Below, piece by piece: positions 15,850-22,600 of a stretch of 24,441 nucleotides of DNA. Source of the DNA: Actinomycetota bacterium (GTDB taxonomy: Bacteria; Actinomycetota; Actinomycetes; Nanopelagicales; Nanopelagicaceae). Every line of letters begins with the position of its first letter. The first letter of the stretch is position 1. The notes beneath the pieces are model-generated. The model saw only the letters and a program-made list of their open reading frames with translations, did no database searches and was not told the DNA's origin. A program made the position numbers and the translations under genes. The DNA is taken from the NCBI GenBank assembly GCA_947488645.1, contig CANLAC010000005.1:1-24441 (forward strand), read 5' to 3'.

Positions 15850-16515
15850 ATGTCCAACCCATTTTTAGAATTCCTGCGTCCGCACAAAACTGTCCCGCAT
15901 ACTCCTTGGACAGGAAAATCTAGATGGGATATATCTCCCCTTCGCACCAGTGTCTTATTCTTTGGTTTGTTTGTTTTTGGACTTGGAGATTCGCTGCTGA
16001 TCCAAAGTCAGATCGGAAATGCCCCTTGGTCTGTTCTTGCTCAAGGAATTGCTAATAGGCTCGACATCACTATGGGATGGTCAACTTTTGGAATAAGCAC
16101 CTTGGTCCTGCTTCTTTGGATTCCTCTCAAAGAAAAACCAGGATTTGGTACCTTGTCGAATATCGCATTGATCGCAATTGCGATTCAAGTCGGGGTGACT
16201 ATTTTTCCAACACAAGATTCGTATGTAGTTGGGATTTTGTATTGCTTAGTTGGAATTGCAATGGTTGGAATCGGTTCCAGCTTGTACATAACATGCGGAC
16301 TCGGCCCAGGGCCGCGTGACGGATTGATGACTGCTTTACACAACAAGACCGGTGTCCGTATAGGACGAGTGAGATTAGGGATTGAAGCGGCCGTTCTAAG
16401 TGCTGGCTGGCTCCTAGGGGGCACAGTAGGGCTTGGCACGCTCATGTTCGCGACCTTGATCGGACAATCCATCGCTATTTCCTTGGGAGTCGTTTCAAGA
16501 GTTACCTCTAGGTAG
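15850..16515 (+). CDS. YczE/YyaS/YitT-like membrane protein
   Basis: 221-aa integral membrane protein of the YczE family, function unknown. Family features are FGLFVFGLGDSLLIQSQIGNAPWSVL, a following TMGWSTFGIST segment, GIGSSLYITCGLGPGPRDGLM in the fourth hydrophobic region and VGLGTLMFATLIGQSI near the C-terminus. About five to six membrane segments are seen. The reading frame is open from 15808, but the ATG at 15850 is chosen because TATACT ends 6 nt upstream and the extra residues would overlap the divergent gene. The neighbouring DUF554 protein is transcribed from the same 20-bp promoter region, hinting at linked expression. Confidence 0.85.
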   Translation: MSNPFLEFLRPHKTVPHTPWTGKSRWDISPLRTSVLFFGLFVFGLGDSLLIQSQIGNAPWSVLAQGIANRLDITMGWSTFGISTLVLLLWIPLKEKPGFGTLSNIALIAIAIQVGVTIFPTQDSYVVGILYCLVGIAMVGIGSSLYITCGLGPGPRDGLMTALHNKTGVRIGRVRLGIEAAVLSAGWLLGGTVGLGTLMFATLIGQSIAISLGVVSRVTSR

Positions 16516-16609
16516 CACATAGGATCGACTTATCTTCCCAGGGTTGTGCGCCCTTTACGCACACGGGGTCGCAAACACCCCCGTTAACAAAATTAGAAAG
16601 GCACCATTC
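16516..16609 (+). promoter_or_regulatory. Promoter and structured 5' leader of the NCS2 permease
   Basis: TATCTT at 16531-16536 predicts transcription from about 16543. The leader then forms two adjacent hairpins. The first is TGTGCG (16545-16550), loop CCCTTTA, CGCACA (16558-16563). The second is GGGGT (16565-16569), a 7-nt loop, ACCCC (16577-16581). The CCC of the first loop could instead pair with the GGGG of the second stem. GAAAGG lies 8 nt before the ATG. It does not match the purine riboswitch core as I know it. A TTG at 16544, in frame with the permease and 7 nt from the -10, could be a minor leaderless start adding 22 residues. Confidence 0.45.
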
Positions 16610-18055
16610 ATGTTGGATTCGTATTTCAAAATCTCAGAACGAGGTTCCTCTATAGCCCAAGAGGTTAGAGGCGGACTAGTTACATTCTTCACGATGGCTT
16701 ACATCGTGGCCCTCAACCCAATTATTCTGGCGTACTCACCAGATGTTAACGGTCAGTTCCTCTTCGGTGGAGCTGCACCTGCGCCAGCGATGGTCGCAGC
16801 AACAACTGCACTAGTTGCAGGTGTATTAACAATTCTTATGGGGTCAGTTGCGAACTATCCGCTCGCACTAGCTACAGGTTTGGGACTTAACACCTTCGTT
16901 GCAGTTGGTATCGCTTCACAGATGACATGGGCTGCAGCAATGGGTCTTGTTGTTCTTGAAGGACTAATCATTTTGGTTCTGGTTCTAACTGGTTTCCGTG
17001 TTGCAGTATTTAAGGCTGTGCCAGCACAGATCAAGATTGCAATCTCAGTTGGTATCGGTCTTTTCATCGCACTCATCGGACTAGTCGATGCTGGTTTCGT
17101 GCGTCGTACAGCAGCTGGACCAGTTCCAGTTGGCCTAGGTGTTAACGGCAATCTAGTTGGCTGGCCTACGGTCGTCTTCGTGGTCGGAACACTTCTAATC
17201 ATTGCGCTTATGGTCCGTAAGGTTAAGGGAGCAATTCTTATCGGAATCGCTTCAGCTACCGCTTTAGCTATCGCTATCCAGCAAGCCTTTAACATCAAAC
17301 CTAATTTCACTCCAGGAAATCCACCAACCATCGTTGATGGCGGATGGCAGTTAGGTATTCCTGCAGTTCCAAAAGAGGTTGTTGCCGTACCTAAGTTTGA
17401 TTTCACAGGACAGTTCGATCTCTTCGGTGCCTTCACTCTGGATAACGTTTCACTAATTGCAGCAATTCTCCTTCTCTTTACATTGCTACTGTCAGATTTC
17501 TTCGACACAGTCGGTACCGTTACAGCGATTGGTCACGAATCTGGTCTAGCTGACAAAGATGGCAACGTAGATAACATCCAGAAGATTCTTTTGGTTGACT
17601 CTGTGGCTGCTGCTGCAGGTGGAGCTGCTGGTATTTCTTCAAATACTAGCTACATCGAATCTGCTGCAGGCGTGGGCGAAGGTGCACGTACTGGCCTTGC
17701 TTCAATAGTTACTGGTATTGCATTCTTGCTTACTACTTTCCTCGCACCTCTAGTAGCAATTATTCCTTACGAGGCTGCAACACCAGCATTGATTATTGTT
17801 GGATTCCTGATGATGGCACAAATCAAGAACATCGATTGGGATGATCTAGGAATTGGAATTCCTGCATTCCTAACAATCATCTTGATGCCATTTACCTACA
17901 ACATCTCAGTAGGTATTGGTGCAGGCTTCATCACTCACGTGGTGATCCGCATCGTTCAAGGACGTGGAAAAGAAGTACACCCACTTCTACTTCTAGTCTC
18001 TGGTCTATTCGTGATCTACTTCCTGTCATCTCCAATTAACTCTTGGTTTGGCTAG
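16610..18055 (+). CDS. NCS2 family purine permease (AzgA/PbuG-like)
   Basis: 481-aa membrane transporter for purine bases, probably proton-coupled uptake of hypoxanthine, guanine or adenine. The N-terminus MLDSYFKISERGSSIAQEVRGGL and FTMAYIVALNPIIL are typical of the AzgA/PbuG branch rather than the UraA/XanQ branch. ATGLGLNTFVAVGI marks TM3, DFFDTVGTVTAIGHESGLAD marks TM8, and SSNTSYIESAAGVGEGARTG marks TM10. About 14 membrane segments are expected and the length is usual. ATG 16610 matches homologues and has GAAAGG 8 nt upstream. It is followed by a strong terminator. Exact base specificity cannot be decided, but nearby apt suggests adenine or hypoxanthine salvage. Confidence 0.92.
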   Translation: MLDSYFKISERGSSIAQEVRGGLVTFFTMAYIVALNPIILAYSPDVNGQFLFGGAAPAPAMVAATTALVAGVLTILMGSVANYPLALATGLGLNTFVAVGIASQMTWAAAMGLVVLEGLIILVLVLTGFRVAVFKAVPAQIKIAISVGIGLFIALIGLVDAGFVRRTAAGPVPVGLGVNGNLVGWPTVVFVVGTLLIIALMVRKVKGAILIGIASATALAIAIQQAFNIKPNFTPGNPPTIVDGGWQLGIPAVPKEVVAVPKFDFTGQFDLFGAFTLDNVSLIAAILLLFTLLLSDFFDTVGTVTAIGHESGLADKDGNVDNIQKILLVDSVAAAAGGAAGISSNTSYIESAAGVGEGARTGLASIVTGIAFLLTTFLAPLVAIIPYEAATPALIIVGFLMMAQIKNIDWDDLGIGIPAFLTIILMPFTYNISVGIGAGFITHVVIRIVQGRGKEVHPLLLLVSGLFVIYFLSSPINSWFG

Positions 18056-18064
18056 AAGAATTTA

Positions 18065-18103
18065 AAAGCAAAGGCCCTCGAGAGATCGGGGGTCTTTTGC
18101 TTT
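18065..18103. terminator. Bidirectional intrinsic terminator
   Basis: Long inverted repeat: AAAGCAAAGGCCCTCGA (18065-18081), GAGA loop (18082-18085), TCGGGGGTCTTTTGCTTT (18086-18103), about 16 pairs with one bulge. T-rich sequence follows the GC stem on both strands. It lies between the convergent NCS2 permease and uracil-DNA glycosylase genes and can serve both. It is the only clear intrinsic terminator in the window. Confidence 0.85.
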
Positions 18104-18113
18104 CCCTAAGCAA

Positions 18114-18812
18114 CTACCAATCTATGGCGTTCTTTTCATGTGCTACCAGAATCTCATTGCATCGTGAGAATGGTTTGGATCGGAAAAACCCACGATATGC
18201 CGACAGTGGACTTGGGTGCACGGATTCAATTAGCCACTCTGGACGAAAATACCGAGACAACTCCCCCGCGCTCTTTCCCCATAAAATTGCAACAACATCG
18301 TGTTGGCCTAGCTCCTGAGCAACAGCATCAGTAATTACTTCCCAACCAAAATCTGCGTGAGCAAGCGAAGAACCTGTCTCTGTGGTCAAGATGCGATTAA
18401 CCAATAAAACACCTTGATCAAACCAATCTGAAAGATCTCCCGACTTTCGGGTAACACCGCAATCGGTAGACAACTCCGTGAAAATATTTCGAAGAGAAGG
18501 TGGCATTACAGTTACTGATTGATCGACAGAGAACGCCAAGCCATGGGCATGGCCTTTAGTCGGATATGGATCTTGCCCGAATATCACCGCACGCGTAGAT
18601 TCAATTGATCGTGAGAGTGATCGGAAAATATTGGGAAATTCTGGGGCAACATCAACACCCACTAACTTCGACTCTATCTCCCCAATAAGATCCCTATGGG
18701 GTTGCAGAATCTTCTTCCAATCAGTGTGCAGTTGGTCAAATAGCTGCGCGGGCAAAATAGCGACCAGCTTCTGGTGTGACTGTGATTGATGTTCCAAAAA
18801 CAGCGGAAACAT
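18114..18812 (-). CDS. ung: Uracil-DNA glycosylase, family 1
   Basis: Removes uracil from DNA to start base-excision repair. 232 aa from ATG 18812. The water-activating motif is GQDPYPTKGHAHGLAFSV with Asp81, and the DNA-intercalation/catalytic motif is HPSPLSAYRGFF near the C-terminus, followed by PFSRCNE and ending in IDW. Other blocks are PPSLRNIFTEL, QGVLLVNRILT and ILWGKSA. The start is uncertain. ATG 18812 has TAACCT ending 6 nt upstream but overlaps the ABC ATPase gene by 77 bp and adds about 19 residues relative to mycobacterial Ung. TTG 18755 would give the usual length and a 20-bp overlap. The gene is downstream of and probably coupled to the ABC gene. Confidence 0.93.
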   Translation of the reverse strand: MFPLFLEHQSQSHQKLVAILPAQLFDQLHTDWKKILQPHRDLIGEIESKLVGVDVAPEFPNIFRSLSRSIESTRAVIFGQDPYPTKGHAHGLAFSVDQSVTVMPPSLRNIFTELSTDCGVTRKSGDLSDWFDQGVLLVNRILTTETGSSLAHADFGWEVITDAVAQELGQHDVVAILWGKSAGELSRYFRPEWLIESVHPSPLSAYRGFFRSKPFSRCNEILVAHEKNAIDW

Positions 18813-19524
18813 GATCAGAGGTTATGACCTGATCTATTGGCCCAGAGACGGCAATAACCCCATCTTTTAGCAATAGAGCGTGCGTTGTCCCAACAGGTAT
18901 CTCTTCAATGTGATGTGTAACTAAAATCGTAGCCGGCGCTGCCGGATCTGCAGAGAAATTCGCAAAGCGACGTAAGAGATCCTCGCGACCACCAAGATCT
19001 AATCCTGCAGCAGGTTCATCCAGTAGCAATAACTCCGGATCTGTCATCAAGGCGCGTGATATTTGAACACGCTTTTTTTCACCTTCACTAAGAGTCCCAT
19101 ACGTGCGATCGCCAAGTTCCCTCACACCGAATGTTGTTAAAAGTGCCATTGCTCGCGACTCATCCCAAAGATCATAATCTTCATTCCATCGTCCCAGGAT
19201 CGCATAGGCGGCGGTTAGAACAACGTCTTTTACCGTTTCATCGTATGGAATATCTTCAGCAATAACAGAGCCGCAGATTCCGATACGTGTTCTTAATTCA
19301 AAAAGATCCACCATTCCCATTTGTTTATCCAAAACCTGCACCACGCCTTGTGTAGGAAACATTTTGGTGGCAAGAATCTGCAACAGTGTGGATTTACCGG
19401 CACCGTTAGGCCCAAGAACCACCCAACGTTCACCTTGGGTAATTGAGAAGTTCAAAGGACCCAAAATGAGCCGATCGCCTCTGCGAACCGAGACATCATT
19501 GAGGCTCAAAACCGTTGTACCCAT
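18736..19524 (-). CDS. ABC transporter ATP-binding protein (no permease nearby)
   Basis: 262-aa single ATPase domain. Walker A is GPNGAGKST, the signature is LSEGEKKRVQ, Walker B is LLLLDEPAAGLD and the switch histidine is in LVTHHIEEIP. The segment GRWNEDYDLWDESRAMALL and the C-terminal VFGTSITVTPEAGRYFARA resemble the stand-alone YlmA/ModF-like ATPases that sit near serB in many actinobacteria. No membrane partner is encoded next to it, so it either pairs with a distant permease or has a non-transport role. The ATG at 19524 has TATCTT on the minus strand ending 8 nt upstream. Its 3' end overlaps the uracil-DNA glycosylase gene. Confidence 0.88.
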   Translation of the reverse strand: MGTTVLSLNDVSVRRGDRLILGPLNFSITQGERWVVLGPNGAGKSTLLQILATKMFPTQGVVQVLDKQMGMVDLFELRTRIGICGSVIAEDIPYDETVKDVVLTAAYAILGRWNEDYDLWDESRAMALLTTFGVRELGDRTYGTLSEGEKKRVQISRALMTDPELLLLDEPAAGLDLGGREDLLRRFANFSADPAAPATILVTHHIEEIPVGTTHALLLKDGVIAVSGPIDQVITSDHVSAVFGTSITVTPEAGRYFARAAI

Positions 19525-19610
19525 AGATGCAAAAGATAGTGGTTGTATGAGCTAACAAGGCTTAAAGCCTCGCCTTATCAAGGAGTGATTCACGATAACC
19601 TTGCCTTCTT
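19525..19610. promoter_or_regulatory. Divergent promoter region ABC ATPase / ACT-domain gene
   Basis: 86-bp gap. On the minus strand TATCTT (19538-19533) ends 8 nt before the ABC ATG. On the plus strand TAACCT (19596-19601) ends 9 nt before the ACT-gene ATG, predicting a leader of 0-3 nt. Two inverted repeats are present: AGGCT-taa-AGCCT near 19558-19570, and CAAGG (19579-19583) with CCTTG (19599-19603), the latter covering the plus-strand -10. The second could be an operator. Confidence 0.4.
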
Positions 19611-20132
19611 ATGACAGAAAATAGCGTGCAACCAGATCAGTTCACGGGGCTCATTCTTTTAACCGGGAGTGATAGACCTGGCATTGCTGCCGCACTTTTC
19701 GAGACCTTATCTCCATTTGCTGTCCACGTTCTAGATATCGAGCAGGTGGTGATTAATACTCGTCTGATTCTTACAGTTCTGATTGGAGCAAGTGCAGCCC
19801 ATCAAAACGCTATCGAGGAAGATCTGAATGCCTGTGCAGTGAATCTAGATGTTGATATCGCCACTTTGTTTGGCAAGGGTCCACTGGCACCCCTTGCACA
19901 TAACCTCGTGGAACTCCACATAGGTGCCGAGAAACTGCATCCAAGTTCAGTGGCGATGATTTCCCAAGTCATAACTAACTCAGGGGCAAATATCCAGAGG
20001 TTTGTTAGAACGTCTGCCGATCCGATCTCAATTACTATCACTATTTCTGGCACAACCAAGGAAGATATCGACGTAGCGCTAGATTCACTTATCTTTGAGC
20101 ACGCAACCACAGTAACTACGAAAGCAATATAG
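19611..20132 (+). CDS. Tandem ACT-domain protein, detached regulatory half of SerB
   Basis: 173-aa protein equivalent to the N-terminal half of actinobacterial SerB2, which carries two ACT domains ahead of the HAD phosphatase. ACT 1 (about 12-85) starts ILLTGSDRPGIAAALFETL and continues HVLDIEQVVI. ACT 2 (about 98-170) contains LHPSSVAMISQVITNSGANIQRFVRTS and ISITITISGTT. No catalytic motif is present. In SerB2-type enzymes the ACT domains are linked to serine binding and feedback control. The stop TAG is 4 nt before the ATG of the catalytic half, which lies in another frame. The two polypeptides probably associate in trans. The start is ATG 19611, with a TAACCT box 9 nt upstream. Confidence 0.8.
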   Translation: MTENSVQPDQFTGLILLTGSDRPGIAAALFETLSPFAVHVLDIEQVVINTRLILTVLIGASAAHQNAIEEDLNACAVNLDVDIATLFGKGPLAPLAHNLVELHIGAEKLHPSSVAMISQVITNSGANIQRFVRTSADPISITITISGTTKEDIDVALDSLIFEHATTVTTKAI

Positions 20133-20136
20133 ATAA

Positions 20137-20775
20137 ATGGTATTTGTTAAGCGACTTGTTCAACTAGATGTGGACTCCACTTTTATTCAGCAAGAGGCCA
20201 TCGAACTTCTAGCGGCTAAGGCTGGTGTCTTAGAACAAGTTGCTGCTATTACAGCTTCTGCAATGCGAGGAGAGTTAGACTTTGAGCAAAGCTTGCGTGC
20301 ACGAGTGGCACTTCTTAAAGGATTGCCCGCATCAGTAATCGCTGAAGTGCAGATGGAAATTTCTCTCACAGATGGAGCGCAGAACCTAGTTGAAACCTTG
20401 CACGATAAAGGTCACAGCGTTTCTCTAGTTTCAGGTGGTTTCATCGACATTATCGAGCCAATGATTAAGACAATGTCAATCAAGTACTACAAGGCAAATA
20501 GACTTGAGATAATTGAAGGTGTTCTTACTGGCGGTCTTATCGGTCCGTTAGTTGACCGTGCGGCCAAGGCCGAGGCTCTAAGAGAGTTCGCCGTAGCCAG
20601 TGCGGTTTCCATGGATAACACAGTTGCCATTGGCGATGGTGCCAATGATTTAGACATGATGGCTGCTGCTGGATTAAGTATTGCTTTTAATGCTAAACCT
20701 GTAGTTGTTGAAGCAGCAGATCTGGCAATTAACGAACCCTCATTAAGGTCGGTAATTTCCTTAATTGGTATCTGA
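20137..20775 (+). CDS. serB: Phosphoserine phosphatase, catalytic HAD half
   Basis: 212-aa HAD phosphatase that releases serine from phosphoserine, the last step of serine synthesis. Motif I LDVDSTFIQQE supplies nucleophile Asp11 and Asp13. FEQSLRARVALLKGLP is the SerB substrate-cap block. VSLVSGGFIDII is motif II, DRAAKAEALREF carries the motif III lysine, and VAIGDGANDLDMMAAAGLSIAF is motif IV. The protein starts (MVFVKRLVQLD) exactly at the domain boundary seen in fused SerB2. It follows the ACT gene by 4 nt with no Shine-Dalgarno or -10, so translation is probably coupled by reinitiation. It converges on hisG with 5 bp between stops. Confidence 0.92.
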   Translation: MVFVKRLVQLDVDSTFIQQEAIELLAAKAGVLEQVAAITASAMRGELDFEQSLRARVALLKGLPASVIAEVQMEISLTDGAQNLVETLHDKGHSVSLVSGGFIDIIEPMIKTMSIKYYKANRLEIIEGVLTGGLIGPLVDRAAKAEALREFAVASAVSMDNTVAIGDGANDLDMMAAAGLSIAFNAKPVVVEAADLAINEPSLRSVISLIGI

Positions 20776-20780
20776 GTAAT

Positions 20781-21626
20781 CTACAAGCGACAAGCGTGGA
20801 TATCTGTTACCAAGATTCCGCGTGCACCTAGAGCCCACAGCTCATCCATTACCTGATTAGTTTCCTTACGTAAAACCATGGCACGTACCGCAACCCAATC
20901 TTGCTTTTGTAGCGGTGAAATCGTTGGAGATTCGAGTCCAGGTGTTATTGCACAGGCTTTCTCAACAAGATTCTTAGGAATGTCATAGTCGAGCAGGACG
21001 TAACGTCGGGCCGTTACAACTCCTTGTAGGCGGCGTATCAGGATCTCTAACTCTGCCGGTACCTTGGTGTTTCTACGGGCGATTACAACAGCCTCGCTCG
21101 TCAGTATTGGTTCACCAAATATCTTTAAACCGGCCTGTCGCAATGTATTACCGGTGCTTACAACATCTGCAATTACATCGGCGACACCTAAACGCACGCT
21201 ACTTTCAACAGCGCCATCTAATCGAACGATCTGCGCTTTAATCCCAAGACCAGCAAGGCTATGCTCAACTAAACCTGGATAAGCAGTTGCTACGCGCTTA
21301 CCGGCGATGTCTTGCACCGACCAATTCTTATCTGCAGGGGCAGCAAAACGAAAAGTCGATCCACCAAAATCCAGCGACAAGATTTCATCAGCCTCTGCGG
21401 CAGAGTCAATCAGAAGGTCTCGCCCAGTGATGCCAGCTTCCAACTCCCCCGAACCTACATAAACAGCAATATCACGCGGACGTAGGTAATAAAACTCAAC
21501 GCTGTTGTCATTATCGATCAATACAAGATCACGGCTATCAGTGCGTTGGCGATAGCCAGCTTCTTTAAGTATTTGGATTGAACTCTCAGCCAAAGATCCT
21601 TTATTGGGTACGGCTATGCGCAACAT
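20781..21626 (-). CDS. hisG: ATP phosphoribosyltransferase HisG (long form)
   Basis: First step of histidine synthesis: ATP and PRPP give phosphoribosyl-ATP. 281 aa, the long, self-contained form with a C-terminal regulatory domain, so no HisZ partner is needed. Visible features are LRIAVPNKGSLAESS at the N-terminus, the YLRPRDIAVYVGSGELEAGITGRDLL block, VATAYPGLVEHSL, the PRPP-binding DGAVESSVRLGVADVIADVVSTGNTLR, and the C-terminal domain with PTISPLQKQDWVAVRAMV. A strong Shine-Dalgarno AGGAG lies 6 nt before the ATG. The gene is 9 bp after hisE and cotranscribed with it. Confidence 0.97.
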   Translation of the reverse strand: MLRIAVPNKGSLAESSIQILKEAGYRQRTDSRDLVLIDNDNSVEFYYLRPRDIAVYVGSGELEAGITGRDLLIDSAAEADEILSLDFGGSTFRFAAPADKNWSVQDIAGKRVATAYPGLVEHSLAGLGIKAQIVRLDGAVESSVRLGVADVIADVVSTGNTLRQAGLKIFGEPILTSEAVVIARRNTKVPAELEILIRRLQGVVTARRYVLLDYDIPKNLVEKACAITPGLESPTISPLQKQDWVAVRAMVLRKETNQVMDELWALGARGILVTDIHACRL

Positions 21627-21635
21627 TGATTTCTC

Positions 21636-21899
21636 CTAAAGAAACTTATAAACATCGTTGATTGAAAGTCCACGCGCAAGCATCAATGTTTGCAAGTGAT
21701 AAATCAGCTGACTTATTTCCTCAGCCAAAGCTTCATCGGACTCGTGCTCTGCAGCAAGCCATACTTCTCCAGCTTCCTCGAGAATCTTCTTGCCTATGGC
21801 ATGGACTCCAGCATCGAGAGCATCGACCGTGCCCGAACCTTCTGGGCGAGAGACAGCTTTTTCACTCAGTTCGGCCCACAAAGATTCAAAGGTTTTCAT
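21636..21899 (-). CDS. hisE: Phosphoribosyl-ATP pyrophosphatase HisE
   Basis: Second step of histidine synthesis, hydrolysing phosphoribosyl-ATP to phosphoribosyl-AMP. 87 aa, the normal size of stand-alone HisE (no HisI fusion). The MazG-like helices carry the metal ligands in KKILEEAGEVWLAAEH and EALAEEISQLIYHLQTLML. The ATG has TAAACT ending 6 nt upstream in the 20-bp gap after rpe, so hisE-hisG probably has its own leaderless transcript start. Confidence 0.95.
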   Translation of the reverse strand: MKTFESLWAELSEKAVSRPEGSGTVDALDAGVHAIGKKILEEAGEVWLAAEHESDEALAEEISQLIYHLQTLMLARGLSINDVYKFL

Positions 21900-21919
21900 A
21901 GTGTGAGTTTACTAGAGAC
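21900..21919 (-). promoter_or_regulatory. hisE-hisG promoter, leaderless type
   Basis: TAAACT (21911-21906) ends 6 nt (cacact) before the hisE ATG. The gap to the rpe stop is only 20 bp and no Shine-Dalgarno is visible. Confidence 0.5.
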
Positions 21920-22588
21920 TTACTTGTTCCCGTGGGCAGTTGCATACTCACGAAGTGAGACCACCATCGCAGCCGGATCTGGGGCGTTAAACACAGCGCT
22001 TCCCACAACGAATGTATCGGCACCTGCATCTAATGCCATTTCAATGGTCTTCATCGATATTCCTCCATCAACTTGGAGCCAAATGGGCCGATCGCCAATC
22101 ATTTCTCGAGTTCGTCGAACTTTATCCATCATGTTCTCCATGAAGCTTTGACCACCAAATCCTGGTTCAACCGTCATGATCAGGAACATATCTACATCAT
22201 CAATCACAGAATGGTAATCAGAGATATCGGTGTTGGGTTTGATACCAAGACTTGAACGGGAACCAGCTTTACGTATATTTCTCAATGTCTGAGGAATGTT
22301 CTTCGTTGCCTCGGCGTGGATTGTCACTGAGGCGCAACCAATTTCAGCATATTGCACAGCAACCTCATCCACATTCGCGACCATCAAATGAGCATCCACA
22401 GCAAGTACCGAAGTTTTAATAATCGCTGACGCTGCTTCAAAATCAAAAGTAAAATTAGGCACAAAAACATCATCCATGACATCTAGATGGAGCAAATCAG
22501 AAACTTCTGCAATCTTTCTAATTTCCTGATCTAGTCTCGAGAAATCCGCGTTGAGAATGCTAGGGGTGATTCGTATTTCCCGACTCAT
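21920..22588 (-). CDS. rpe: Ribulose-phosphate 3-epimerase
   Basis: Interconverts ribulose 5-phosphate and xylulose 5-phosphate in the pentose phosphate pathway. 222 aa, a TIM barrel of normal length. Motifs are ITPSILNADFSRL with the conserved Ser, LHLDVMDDVFVPNFTF (metal His and Asp), DAHLMVANVD, IMTVEPGFGGQSFM, and LQVDGGISMKTI with the second catalytic Asp, ending FVVGSAVF at the phosphate site. The ATG is 9 bp after the rsmB stop. TAGGAT (22600-22595) ends 6 nt before the ATG, and its first three bases are the rsmB stop codon. Confidence 0.97.
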   Translation of the reverse strand: MSREIRITPSILNADFSRLDQEIRKIAEVSDLLHLDVMDDVFVPNFTFDFEAASAIIKTSVLAVDAHLMVANVDEVAVQYAEIGCASVTIHAEATKNIPQTLRNIRKAGSRSSLGIKPNTDISDYHSVIDDVDMFLIMTVEPGFGGQSFMENMMDKVRRTREMIGDRPIWLQVDGGISMKTIEMALDAGADTFVVGSAVFNAPDPAAMVVSLREYATAHGNK

Positions 22589-22600
22589 GGTTAAATCCTA
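22589..22600 (-). promoter_or_regulatory. rpe -10 box overlapping the rsmB stop codon
   Basis: TAGGAT (22600-22595) ends 6 nt (ttaacc) before the rpe ATG. The TAG is also the rsmB stop. It predicts a leaderless rpe transcript in addition to read-through from rsmB. Confidence 0.45.

Noticed and set aside
16543..16609. Purine riboswitch before the NCS2 permease
   Set aside because: Too short and lacking the three-way junction and conserved core of that class; kept only as an unassigned structured leader.
16855..17508. 217-aa open frame antisense to the NCS2 permease
   Set aside because: Low-complexity Pro/Thr/Arg/Ala composition typical of the reverse strand of a membrane-protein gene; no motif, and the sense gene is unambiguous.
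19585..19613. Nine-codon GTG mini-ORF whose TGA overlaps the ACT-gene ATG (possible leader peptide)
   Set aside because: The AAGGAG runs into the GTG with no spacing, and the predicted transcript start lies inside it, so it would not be translated.
20125..20140. serB split as a sequencing frameshift
   Set aside because: Stops occur in both relevant frames directly before the second ATG, and the break falls at the domain boundary; one indel cannot restore a fusion.
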